Shown one piece after another: positions 15,935-24,115 of a stretch of 64,000 nt of DNA. This stretch comes from UMGS1322 sp045541035 (lineage in GTDB: Bacteria > Bacillota > Clostridia > Christensenellales > QALW01), in contig JAZQII010000038.1 of assembly GCA_045541035.1 (NCBI GenBank), forward strand, positions 67,371 to 131,370, in the 5' to 3' direction. A program made the position numbers and the translations under genes. Below the pieces are notes generated by a model that made no database searches, was not told the DNA's origin, and saw only the letters and a list, made by a program, of their open reading frames with translations. The number at the start of each line of letters is the position of its first letter. Positions within the stretch are counted from its first letter, which is position 1.

Positions 15935-17193
15935 TGCAGAATATTGTAATAAACGGCAAAAGAAACGGTGAAGTAAGGGCAATTTCATCAAAATCGCACG
16001 TACATAGATTGCTTATTTGCGCTTCTCTTGCCAAAGAAAAAACAAAAATAACCGATGTTACGTTTTCTAAAGATATTTATGCCACTATCGGTTGTCTGAA
16101 CGGCTATCTTGCTGATATAAGCATTTTAGGTGATACAATAATCGTTTCGCCTTATGCTCAGCCTAAAAAAGGCAAAATTCTTGACTTGAACGAAAGCGGT
16201 TCAACTTATCGATTTCTTGTTCCCGTTGCGTGTGCAAAAGGTACGGAGGTTTCTTTTACGGGCGCACAACGCCTTAAAGAAAGACCTTTATCACCCTTAT
16301 ATGAACTTCTTGTCGAGCATGGTGCAAATCTTTCGGAAAAAGGTGTTTTTCCCTTAAAATGTTCAGGAGAACTGAATTCAGGCGAATTTGAAATTTCAGG
16401 GGAAGTAAGTTCTCAATTTATAAGCGGTTTGATTTTTGCATTGCCGTTATTAAAAGGTGACAGCGTAATTTCCGTAACAGGCAAAATGGAATCTTATCCA
16501 TATATAAAAATGACGCTTGATGCAGTAAAAAGTTTCGGAATAGATGTAAATGAAGATGGGCAGAAATTCTTCATAAAAGGTAATCAGGAATATAAAAGTC
16601 CTAAAAATATTACCGCAGAGGGCGATTGGTCAAATGCTGCCTTTTTTGCGTGTGTTGGTGCACTTTCTCAAAAAGGTATAAAAATCACAAACGTTAACAC
16701 ATTGTCTCTTCAAGGCGATATGGAAATAATAAATATTTTAAAAAATATGGGTGCAGAAGCAGAGTTTTTTGGTGATAGCGTCTTTATTAAAGGCGGAAAT
16801 TTATGTGGAACTAAAATTGATGCATCACAAATTCCCGATCTTGTTCCCGTTCTTGCAACGGTTGCTTGCGGAGCAAAAGGAGAAACGAAAATTTTTAATG
16901 CTCAAAGACTTCGCTTAAAAGAAAGCGATAGAATTGAAAGCGTGTATCGCATGCTTAAAAATCTCGGCGCCGATCTCGATAAAACTGATGACGGTTTTAT
17001 TATACGGGGCAACGGTGAACTTAAGGGAGGCACAGTTGACAGTTTTAACGATCACAGAATCGTAATGTCAGCGTCTGTTGCATCTTGCATTTCAAAAGAA
17101 AAAGTTATTATAAATAATTTTGAAGCAGTTCAAAAATCGTATCCGGGATTCTTTGATGATTTCGATAGTTTATGTTTGGAGGAAAAGTTATGA
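15934..17193 (+). CDS. aroA: 3-phosphoshikimate 1-carboxyvinyltransferase (EPSP synthase)
   Basis: Transfers the enolpyruvyl group of PEP to shikimate 3-phosphate. The 419 residues show SKSHVHRLLICASLA in the position of the usual SKS-SNR, NESGSTYRFLVPVA (class-II-like NESGST instead of NAGTA), RLKERPLSPLYELL, SGEVSSQFISGLIFALP, PDLVPVLATVA, RLRLKESDRI and DHRIVMS. The NESGST and KERP forms differ from class I enzymes and are typical of Clostridia and relatives. The stop overlaps the start of pheA. Confidence 0.96.
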   Translation: MQNIVINGKRNGEVRAISSKSHVHRLLICASLAKEKTKITDVTFSKDIYATIGCLNGYLADISILGDTIIVSPYAQPKKGKILDLNESGSTYRFLVPVACAKGTEVSFTGAQRLKERPLSPLYELLVEHGANLSEKGVFPLKCSGELNSGEFEISGEVSSQFISGLIFALPLLKGDSVISVTGKMESYPYIKMTLDAVKSFGIDVNEDGQKFFIKGNQEYKSPKNITAEGDWSNAAFFACVGALSQKGIKITNVNTLSLQGDMEIINILKNMGAEAEFFGDSVFIKGGNLCGTKIDASQIPDLVPVLATVACGAKGETKIFNAQRLRLKESDRIESVYRMLKNLGADLDKTDDGFIIRGNGELKGGTVDSFNDHRIVMSASVASCISKEKVIINNFEAVQKSYPGFFDDFDSLCLEEKL

Positions 17194-18332
17194 AAATTGA
17201 AGAATTAAGAGAGAAAATTGATAATATTGACAGTCAACTTGTTGATCTTTTAAAAGAGAGACTCGGTGTTGCTGCATCTATTGCGGAGTATAAAAAGGCA
17301 AACGATCTTCCCGTGCTTGATAAGAGCCGTGAGCGTGAACTTTTAAACAAAGTTTCCCAAAAAGCAGGGGAAGAATTTGATAGTGAAACGAGAATTTTCT
17401 TTAATGATCTTATGGGCATCAGCCGTGCTTATCAGAGCAAACTTTTAGGTGTTAAAAGTTCTTATAGCGAAAAGATTGATGAAGCAATAAATTCAACGGA
17501 AAAAATATTCCCTGAAAGCGCGATGGTTGCGTGCCAAGGTGTTGAAGGCGCATACTCACAGCAAGCTTGCGAAAAAATTTTCCCCAATCCTTCAATTGTT
17601 TTCTTAAACACTTGGGAAGGCGTTTTTCATGCAGTTGAAAGCGGTTTCTGCCGTTACGGTATTTTACCTCTTGAAAACAGTAATGCAGGTTCGGTGAACA
17701 GAATTTACGACCTTCTTTCCGAATTTAATTTCAGCATTGTTCGCAGCACAAGAATCCATGTTAATCACAGCGTTCTCACGAAAAAAGGTACAAAACTTGA
17801 GGATATTAAGGATATTTATTCACATGAGCAGGCAATAAATCAGTGCAGTGAATTTTTAGCATCACTTAAAAACGTAAAAGTTCACGTTTGTGAAAATACT
17901 GCAATGGCGGCAAAATTCGTTCAGGAGTCTGACAGAACTGATGTTGCGGCACTTTCTTCAAAAAAATGTGCTGAACTTTATAATCTTTCGGTTCTTAAAG
18001 AAGCCGTACAGAATGACGGCAATAATTACACAAGATTCATTTGTATTAGCAAGAAACTTGAAATTTATCCCGGTGCAACAAAAACAAGCCTTATGATAGT
18101 TGCTCCTCACAAACCCGGTGCTCTTTATAACATTCTTTCTAAATTTAATAGTCTTGGTGTGAACGTTATTAAACTTGAAAGCCGTCCCATTCCGGGAAGC
18201 GATTTTGAATTTATGTTCTATTTTGATATTGACGTATCTGTATATTCACCTAAATTTCAGGTACTTTTAGGTCAGCTTGAAAGCGAGGCTGAGCAGTTCC
18301 AATACCTTGGAAGTTATACAGAGGTAATTTAA
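17190..18332 (+). CDS. pheA: bifunctional chorismate mutase / prephenate dehydratase
   Basis: Converts chorismate to phenylpyruvate for phenylalanine synthesis. The 380 residues contain an AroQ-type mutase (about 1-90: LREKIDNIDSQLVDLLKERL, VLDKSRERELL), a prephenate dehydratase domain (about 110-290: VEGAYSQQAC, LPLENSNAGSVNRIYDLL, NYTRFICIS with the catalytic Thr-Arg-Phe) and a C-terminal ACT domain (about 295-375) with GALYNILSKFNSLGVN and ESRPIPG, the ESRP phenylalanine site. The ATG at 17190 has TTGGAGG upstream and sits in a four-base overlap with aroA; an ATG 18 bases earlier is within that ribosome site region. End-product inhibition by Phe is expected. Confidence 0.95.
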   Translation: MKIEELREKIDNIDSQLVDLLKERLGVAASIAEYKKANDLPVLDKSRERELLNKVSQKAGEEFDSETRIFFNDLMGISRAYQSKLLGVKSSYSEKIDEAINSTEKIFPESAMVACQGVEGAYSQQACEKIFPNPSIVFLNTWEGVFHAVESGFCRYGILPLENSNAGSVNRIYDLLSEFNFSIVRSTRIHVNHSVLTKKGTKLEDIKDIYSHEQAINQCSEFLASLKNVKVHVCENTAMAAKFVQESDRTDVAALSSKKCAELYNLSVLKEAVQNDGNNYTRFICISKKLEIYPGATKTSLMIVAPHKPGALYNILSKFNSLGVNVIKLESRPIPGSDFEFMFYFDIDVSVYSPKFQVLLGQLESEAEQFQYLGSYTEVI

Positions 18333-18333
18333 T

Positions 18334-19575
18334 ATGACTCCGATTTACGGGCTTTTGGGCGGAAGACTCAAACATAGTCTTTCACCTCAGATACATAAAT
18401 ATCTTTGCGGATATGATTACTCTCTTTTTGAAATGGCAGAAGAAGAGGTTGAGAGTTTTATAAAAAAAGCAGATTTTACTGCAATAAACGTAACCATTCC
18501 ATATAAGAAAACCGTCATGCCGTATTTAACAAGAATAGATGATATGGCAAAAAAGATCGGAAGCGTAAACACCGTTAAAAAAGAAAAAGACGGAAGTCTT
18601 TCAGGATATAACACAGATTATTTCGGATTTTCTTATTTACTTAAAAGTAATAATATATCTGTTAAAGATAAAAAGTGTCTTATTCTTGGAAGCGGAGGAT
18701 CTGCCGTTACCGTAAATGCAGTTTTAACTGATCTTGGCGCAAAAAGTATTTTTGTAATTTCAAGAAGCGGTGAAGATAATTACGATAATATATCAAAGCA
18801 TTATGATGCGGAAGTCATTGTAAATACAACTCCTGTTGGAATGTATCCAAAAAACCTTGAAGCACCTATAAATCTTTATGATTTTAAGAAATGTGAAGCG
18901 GTTGTTGATATTATTTACAATCCGTTAAAAACAAAACTTTTGCTTGATGCTGAAAGACTTAATATAAAAAACTCTAACGGACTTTCAATGCTTGTTGCTC
19001 AGGCAAAAATGGCGGCAGAAATCTTTATTGATAAAAAGATAGAAGATTCTGAAATTGAACGTGTTTTGTCCCAAATGGAAAAAGATGCACAAAACATAAT
19101 TCTCATTGGTATGCCCGGTTGCGGAAAGAGTACTTTGGCGAAAATTTTAAGTGAAAAATTAAATCGTCAAGAAATTGATACAGATATTTTAATTGAAGAA
19201 TATGCGCAAAAAACTATTCCTGAAATTTTTGAAGAAGATGGGGAAGATGTTTTTAGAAAAATCGAAACAAATGTGGCTTGTGATGTTGGAAAAAAATTAT
19301 CTCAGGTGATTGCAACGGGGGGAGGAATAGTTAAAAAACAAGAAAATTACGATTGCTTAAGACAAAACGGCTTTATAGTGTTCCTTGAAAGGAATGTTGA
19401 AGAACTTGTGATGGAAGGCAGACCACTTTCAACAAGTATTGACCGCTTAAAAGAAATGTATAAAGAAAGACTGCCTTTATATCGTTCTTTGGCTGACTTC
19501 ATCATTAAAGTTGAAAATACACCGAAAAATACAGCAGATGATATTTTGAAAAAATTCTTGGAGGATAAAAAATGA
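18334..19575 (+). CDS. aroE/aroK: fused shikimate dehydrogenase - shikimate kinase
   Basis: One 413-residue chain holding two consecutive pathway enzymes. Residues about 1-248 are AroE: LGGRLKHSLSPQIH, NVTIPYKKTV with the catalytic Lys, GSVNTV, NTDYFGF, ILGSGGSAVTV, NTTPVGMYP and DIIYNP. Residues about 254-413 are AroK: P-loop GMPGCGKST (259-267), substrate Asp in EIDTDILIEE, Arg in FRKIE, ATGGGIV and the lid Arg in EGRPLS. Both active sites look complete. It starts two bases after pheA and overlaps the next gene by four. The two functions are normally separate genes; this order (AroE first) is unusual but well supported by an uninterrupted frame. Confidence 0.93.
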   Translation: MTPIYGLLGGRLKHSLSPQIHKYLCGYDYSLFEMAEEEVESFIKKADFTAINVTIPYKKTVMPYLTRIDDMAKKIGSVNTVKKEKDGSLSGYNTDYFGFSYLLKSNNISVKDKKCLILGSGGSAVTVNAVLTDLGAKSIFVISRSGEDNYDNISKHYDAEVIVNTTPVGMYPKNLEAPINLYDFKKCEAVVDIIYNPLKTKLLLDAERLNIKNSNGLSMLVAQAKMAAEIFIDKKIEDSEIERVLSQMEKDAQNIILIGMPGCGKSTLAKILSEKLNRQEIDTDILIEEYAQKTIPEIFEEDGEDVFRKIETNVACDVGKKLSQVIATGGGIVKKQENYDCLRQNGFIVFLERNVEELVMEGRPLSTSIDRLKEMYKERLPLYRSLADFIIKVENTPKNTADDILKKFLEDKK

Positions 19576-20075
19576 AAAACGTTAAAAAACTTATTTTTTC
19601 AGGTCTTTTTGCAGCATTAACTTGTGTTGCAACAATAATAATTCAGGTTTCTCTGCCCGGTGGTGGATATTTTAATTTAGGTGATTGTGTAGTTCTGACG
19701 GCGGGCATCGTTTTAGGTCCCGTATTTGGCTTTCTTGCATCAGCAATAGGTGCATGTTTTGCTGATATTTTTTCAGGATTCGCCTTGTATGCGCCTGCAA
19801 CTTTTATTATAAAAGGTCTTATGGCGCTGACTATCTCTTTATTTTATAAAAAAACAAAGAAATTATCCTTTGCATTTTTAGGCGCATTGATTGCAGAAAT
19901 AATAATGGTGATTGGATATCTTTTGTTTGAATTTGTTATTACTTTTAATATCGGAACGGCAATTTTAGGTGTTCCCGGAAACCTTATACAAGGCCTTGCG
20001 GGTATTGCTTCTTCAATGGCACTTATTACTTTAATAACAAAGAATAAAATAATAAAAAAATTCTTATTTGAATAG
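19572..20075 (+). CDS. ECF transporter S component, substrate unknown
   Basis: Membrane substrate-binding subunit of an energy-coupling-factor importer, 167 residues with about five or six helices. The N-terminus has the family's small-residue first helix (LIFSGLFAALTCVATIII), then FNLGDCVVLTAGIVLGPVFGFLASAIGACFADIFSG, matching the LGD-x-GP-x-G-x-ADL pattern of S components. The ATPases and EcfT are not in the window, so it must share a housekeeping ECF module (group II). It overlaps the aroE/aroK stop by four bases. By position it may import an aromatic precursor or amino acid, but the sequence does not show which. Confidence 0.82.
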   Translation: MKNVKKLIFSGLFAALTCVATIIIQVSLPGGGYFNLGDCVVLTAGIVLGPVFGFLASAIGACFADIFSGFALYAPATFIIKGLMALTISLFYKKTKKLSFAFLGALIAEIIMVIGYLLFEFVITFNIGTAILGVPGNLIQGLAGIASSMALITLITKNKIIKKFLFE

Positions 20076-20093
20076 AAAATTTTTTCAAAATAT

Positions 20094-20122
20094 TTGACAG
20101 ATATAACGTCTTATATTATAAT
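20094..20122 (+). promoter_or_regulatory. consensus sigma-A promoter of gdhA
   Basis: Perfect TTGACA (20094-20099), 17 bases, perfect TATAAT (20117-20122). The leader is about 45 bases. Such a full consensus predicts strong constitutive expression. Confidence 0.9.
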
Positions 20123-20174
20123 ATTTTCCATAAAAAGTTAAACTTTTTAAATTATTTGAAAGAAGGAAATTTAT

Positions 20175-21527
20175 ATGAGTTTCAAAAATCCTTATCTTCA
20201 GGAATTGATGGAAACAGTTATTAAGCGTAATGCTAATGAACCTGAGTTCCACCAGGCAGTACGCGAGGTTCTTGAATCCCTTGAACCCGTAGTAGAACAG
20301 AGTCCCGAATACATCACAAGCGGCGTTTTAGAGAGAATGGTTGAGCCCGAAAGAATCATTAAGTTCAGAGTTCCCTGGGTTGATGATAACGGCAAGGTTC
20401 AGGTAAACCGCGGTTACAGAATTCAGTTTAACTCTGCAATCGGTCCTTACAAGGGCGGTTTAAGATTCCATCCCACAGTAAATGAGAGCATCATTAAGTT
20501 CCTTGGCTTTGAGCAGACTTTCAAGAATTCACTTACAACACTTCCTATGGGCGGTGGCAAGGGCGGTTCTGACTTTGATCCCAACGGCAAGTCCGATGGT
20601 GAAGTTATGCGCTTCTGCCAGAGCTTTATGACAGAACTTGTTAAGTATATCGGTCCCGATACTGACGTTCCTGCTGGTGATATCGGTGTTGGTGCAAGAG
20701 AGATCGGTTATCTTTTCGGTCAGTATAAGAGAATTCAGAATGAGTTTACAGGTGTTTTAACCGGTAAAGGCCGTCCTTATGGCGGATCACTTATCCGTCC
20801 TGAAGCAACAGGCTTCGGTGCAGTTTATTACACAGCAGAAATGCTTAAGTGGCTCGGCCAAGATATTAAGGGTAAGACCTTTGCTATTTCAGGCTTCGGC
20901 AACGTTGCATGGGGTACAGTTAAGAAGATCAATGAACTTGGCGGTAAGGTTGTTACCATTTCAGGTCCTGACGGATATATCTACGATAAAGACGGTGTTT
21001 CAACAGACGAAAAGATCGACTTTATGCTTGAAATGCGTGCTTCTTGTCGTAACAGAGTTGAAGATTATGCTGATAAGTTTGGCGTTCCTTTCTTCAAAGG
21101 TCAGAAGCCTTGGGGTGAAAAGGTTGACGTTGTTATGCCTTGCGCAACCCAGAACGAAGTTAACCTTGAAGATGCCAAGAAGATGGTTGCAAACGGCTTA
21201 AAGTACTATGTAGAAGTTTCCAATATGCCCACAACTGCAGATGCAGTAGCATATCTTAAGGAGAACAAAGTTGTTATTGCTCCTTCAAAGGCAGTTAACG
21301 CTGGTGGCGTTTCAGTTTCAGGTTTAGAGATGAGCCAGAACTCAATGCGTTACAGCTGGAGTGCTGAAGAAGTTGATGCAAAACTTCATGATATCATGAA
21401 GAACATCTTTGAAAGTTCTGTTGCCGCTGCAAAGCAGTACGGTATGGAAGGCGATCTTATTGCAGGCGCAAACATTGCAGGCTTCAAAAAGGTTGCTGAC
21501 GCTATGCTTGCTCAGGGTGTAGTTTGA
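20175..21527 (+). CDS. gdhA: glutamate dehydrogenase, hexameric type
   Basis: Reversible reductive amination of 2-oxoglutarate with ammonia. The 450 residues are the length of the small hexameric class and carry RVPWVDDNGKVQVNRGYRIQ, GPYKGGLRFHP, the catalytic LPMGGGKGGSDFDP, PAGDIGVGAREIGYLFGQYKR, the nucleotide-binding SGFGNVAWG, and APSKAVNAGGVSVSGLEMSQN. NADP preference is likely for this subgroup but not proven from sequence. Codon use is visibly more biased (GGT, AAG, CTT-rich) than in neighbours, in keeping with high expression. AGAAGGAAA is the ribosome site. Transcribed alone from a consensus promoter. Confidence 0.97.
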   Translation: MSFKNPYLQELMETVIKRNANEPEFHQAVREVLESLEPVVEQSPEYITSGVLERMVEPERIIKFRVPWVDDNGKVQVNRGYRIQFNSAIGPYKGGLRFHPTVNESIIKFLGFEQTFKNSLTTLPMGGGKGGSDFDPNGKSDGEVMRFCQSFMTELVKYIGPDTDVPAGDIGVGAREIGYLFGQYKRIQNEFTGVLTGKGRPYGGSLIRPEATGFGAVYYTAEMLKWLGQDIKGKTFAISGFGNVAWGTVKKINELGGKVVTISGPDGYIYDKDGVSTDEKIDFMLEMRASCRNRVEDYADKFGVPFFKGQKPWGEKVDVVMPCATQNEVNLEDAKKMVANGLKYYVEVSNMPTTADAVAYLKENKVVIAPSKAVNAGGVSVSGLEMSQNSMRYSWSAEEVDAKLHDIMKNIFESSVAAAKQYGMEGDLIAGANIAGFKKVADAMLAQGVV

Positions 21528-21546
21528 TTTTAATCTAAAAAATACT

Positions 21547-21600
21547 AAAGGGATGAGTTTTGCTCATCCCTTTAATTTTTTGCTCATCCCTTATTTTTTT
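21547..21600. terminator. gdhA terminator with duplicated 3' arm
   Basis: Eleven-pair stem (21547-21557 with 21563-21573) followed by AATTTTTT; a second copy of the 3' arm and T tract (GCTCATCCCTTATTTTTTT) follows at 21582-21600. The hairpin can also end the convergent lipoprotein transcript. Confidence 0.85.
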
Positions 21601-22792
21601 AACCTTCTAAATCTAAATAATATTCTTTTTCTCCGCGCATTATAAGGATTATATCTCCGAATTGATTGTTATATGAATTATAAATTTCGTATTTATCGTA
21701 GGCTTTGTAATTTGCAAATGGTTTGGTATTTTTACTGAAATCAAGTTTTTCGAGAATTTGCCATTTTAAATCAAAAATTTCGCCTAATTCATCGTTCCAA
21801 AGACCATACCAATCATCAATTTTTTGTGATTGTGCAGCATAGCCGTTTGCATTTTGAAGTGCTTCAGTAATCACTTCGGAACCAAGTCGTTCTATGTTAC
21901 CGTATATACTGTTGAAATCTTTTTCATACTCTTCTGTTGAGCCTTTTGCTTTTTCGGCATTAAGATCTTTATATTCTTCATAACCTATCATCATAAGATA
22001 TACGTTTTCAAGATAATCCAGTAATTCTTTATATTCTGTTGCTTCAACACTAATTTTTGTTACTCGAAATAATGTTCCTTGAAAAGGCTGGAATTCTTCA
22101 ATTAAACTCATATACGTTCTTTGAGTGTTTGGAATAAAACTTATCCATTTAGCAATCAATGAATCAACCATTGAGCCGATATTTGCATCTTTATCCTTGA
22201 TCTTTTGTGTTATCTGCGCGATTTTTGCTTCATATACCTGAATTTTACCGTTTTCAGATTCCATCATTTCATAGGTCGTTGTAGCATCTTCGTTAATTAA
22301 GTGTGTGGGAATTAGTCTGTAATTGTAGTTTAAAGCCTCATCGCGCGACATTGTTGGAACGGGTGTTGCAACAGATGATGGCGTTTCGCTTATATATTTT
22401 CCGAAAATATATCCGTAATTATTTTCACTATACTCAATGTAATACCAACCGTCTTTTTCATAAAAAGCTTTAACTTGCTGATTTAATTTCATCTGAAATA
22501 ATAATTCACCGTTTGTTGACGGTTTGTTTCTTACGTTTACATCAGAACCGATAACGTAAAGCATTTTATAATTGTTTTTGTCAAAGGGCGTTTCAGTAGT
22601 CTTTGGTGTTGTTTCGGGAGTTGAAGTAGCAGTTTTATTATCTGTATTTTCAGGTGTTTCAACGGGAAAAGTACTATCTGTTGTTGTATTTGGCGTTGAT
22701 AAATCAGGTGTGTTTTCTAATGAAACGTCAGTTGTTGGTGCACAACCTGCAAATAAACATAAAATAAGTAATAGAATAAAAAGCTTTTTCAT
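21599..22792 (-). CDS. SH3-domain lipoprotein of unknown function
   Basis: Cell-surface lipoprotein, 397 residues. The signal peptide ends in a lipobox (LFAGC, Cys16), followed by a T, P, S and E-rich linker (about 20-70). Residues about 76-135 are a bacterial SH3 domain (VIGSDVNVRNKPSTNGELL, GWYYIEY, YGYIFGKYIS). The remaining 250 residues are mainly helical and unrecognised. AAGGAGG precedes the ATG. The SH3 domain suggests binding to cell-wall peptide, but no hydrolase domain is attached. Alone on its strand, with its own promoter. Confidence 0.82.
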   Translation of the reverse strand: MKKLFILLLILCLFAGCAPTTDVSLENTPDLSTPNTTTDSTFPVETPENTDNKTATSTPETTPKTTETPFDKNNYKMLYVIGSDVNVRNKPSTNGELLFQMKLNQQVKAFYEKDGWYYIEYSENNYGYIFGKYISETPSSVATPVPTMSRDEALNYNYRLIPTHLINEDATTTYEMMESENGKIQVYEAKIAQITQKIKDKDANIGSMVDSLIAKWISFIPNTQRTYMSLIEEFQPFQGTLFRVTKISVEATEYKELLDYLENVYLMMIGYEEYKDLNAEKAKGSTEEYEKDFNSIYGNIERLGSEVITEALQNANGYAAQSQKIDDWYGLWNDELGEIFDLKWQILEKLDFSKNTKPFANYKAYDKYEIYNSYNNQFGDIILIMRGEKEYYLDLEG

Positions 22793-22816
22793 AATTTGTC
22801 CTCCTTGCTTTATTAT

Positions 22817-22845
22817 ATTATATCATTATATGGAACAGAAGTAAA
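22817..22845 (-). promoter_or_regulatory. promoter of the SH3 lipoprotein
   Basis: On the minus strand TTTACT (22845-22840), 17 bases, TATAAT (22822-22817), 25 bases before the start codon. Confidence 0.65.
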
Positions 22846-22880
22846 TACAAATTAAGGACAAATTTTTGCAGAATAAGAAA

Positions 22881-22908
22881 AAAGAGATGCCACTTTTGAC
22901 ATCTCTTT
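22881..22908 (-). terminator. terminator of the oxidoreductase-isomerase operon
   Basis: Nine-pair stem (22881-22889 with 22900-22908) with a ten-base loop; on the minus strand it is followed by TTTCTTATT. Confidence 0.7.
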
Positions 22909-22924
22909 AAAACTTTGAAATTTA

Positions 22925-24082
22925 TTAAATTTCGGGGATTGTAACCTCAACCTCACGGCCAAGTTCAGCAGACTTAACGATAGCATCGATAATAGCCTGG
23001 TTCTTGATGATCTGGCTGGAGGGGATAGGTGCTGTGCCGTCATTCTTGATAGCATCAAGGAATGAACGGATCTTGTTATAGAAGTTGTCGTTCTTGTTGG
23101 TCTTCATAGGAATCTTAGTTTCAACCTTTTCGCCGGCAACTGTCTGATAAATGGTAAGAGGTCCGCCGATTGAGCCGTTCCAGCATTCTGTTGAGGGGAT
23201 TCTCAAACCGCCTTCAGTACCAAGAATAATGGTATCACCTGGAGTATCCATGTGCATTGCCCATGCAATACGGAAGTCAAGAATAATATCGCCTTCAAGA
23301 CGGATAAATGCAGCAGCAAAGTCATCAACACCGAATTTCTTTGCATAGTCTTCACAAGGCATATACTTGGGGTTTGTTCCGAAATATGCACTCTTATAAC
23401 CTGTTACGGTAAGGGGATTGGGGTAATCGATTGCATTAAGTACCATATCAAGTGAATAGCAACCGATATCAGCAAGAGCGCCGATACCTGCGGTTCCTTC
23501 TTCAATAAAGGTTGTGCCGTAAGGTGTGGGAATGCCGTGTCTTCTTCCGCCACCGGTCTGAATGTAGTAAACTTTACCGAGAACGCCTGATTCAACAATA
23601 CGCTTAACCATCTTCATGTTCTCGTCAAATCTTGGCTGGAAGCCGATTGAAAGAATCTTTCCGCTTTCTTTTTCAGCCTTGCAGATCGCAACTGCTTCTT
23701 CAAGAGTTACGCACATAGGCTTTTCAAGAAGAACGTTTACGCCATGCTTAAGAGCATAAATTGTTGGCTCAGCGTGCTGACGGTTGTAAGTACAAACGCT
23801 TACTGCATCAAGATCGGGCTCGTTATCGATCATTTCTCTGTCATTGGCATAGTAACGAACATTTTCTAAGCCAAACTTGCCCTTTAAAAGCTTTTCAGCT
23901 TTACCGGGGATGAGATCAGCAGCAGCAACAATTTCGCAGTCAGGCATTTTAATATAGTTTGCAATATGTGCCTCGGAAATCCAACCTGTACCAATAATAC
24001 CGATCTTTAATTTTCTGCTTGTGTCAATCTTTTCTTCTGTGATGACGCCTTTTTTGAAATCATCTAAAACATTATCTGCCAT
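22925..24082 (-). CDS. Gfo/Idh/MocA-family sugar oxidoreductase
   Basis: NAD(P)-dependent dehydrogenase acting on a sugar, sugar acid or glycoside hydroxyl. The 385 residues have an unusual 25-residue N-terminal extension, then the Rossmann motif GIIGTGWISEAHIANY, AAADLIPGKAEK, VSVCTYNRQHAEP, the catalytic EKPMCVTLEEA and an alpha/beta C-terminal domain (GGGRRHGIP, DIGCYSLDMVLNAI with the Asp-x-x-x-Tyr/His region, DFAAAFIRLEGD). No signal peptide. AAGGAGG precedes the ATG. It is the second gene of a two-gene operon, 33 bases after the isomerase-like gene. The substrate is not evident. Confidence 0.88.
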   Translation of the reverse strand: MADNVLDDFKKGVITEEKIDTSRKLKIGIIGTGWISEAHIANYIKMPDCEIVAAADLIPGKAEKLLKGKFGLENVRYYANDREMIDNEPDLDAVSVCTYNRQHAEPTIYALKHGVNVLLEKPMCVTLEEAVAICKAEKESGKILSIGFQPRFDENMKMVKRIVESGVLGKVYYIQTGGGRRHGIPTPYGTTFIEEGTAGIGALADIGCYSLDMVLNAIDYPNPLTVTGYKSAYFGTNPKYMPCEDYAKKFGVDDFAAAFIRLEGDIILDFRIAWAMHMDTPGDTIILGTEGGLRIPSTECWNGSIGGPLTIYQTVAGEKVETKIPMKTNKNDNFYNKIRSFLDAIKNDGTAPIPSSQIIKNQAIIDAIVKSAELGREVEVTIPEI

Positions 24083-24115
24083 TTTATTTTCCTCCTTAAC
24101 AGCTTGTGCTGTAAT

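Noticed and set aside
20779..21201. 140-codon frame in a second frame of gdhA
   Set aside because: Fully inside gdhA, no ribosome site, non-protein-like composition.
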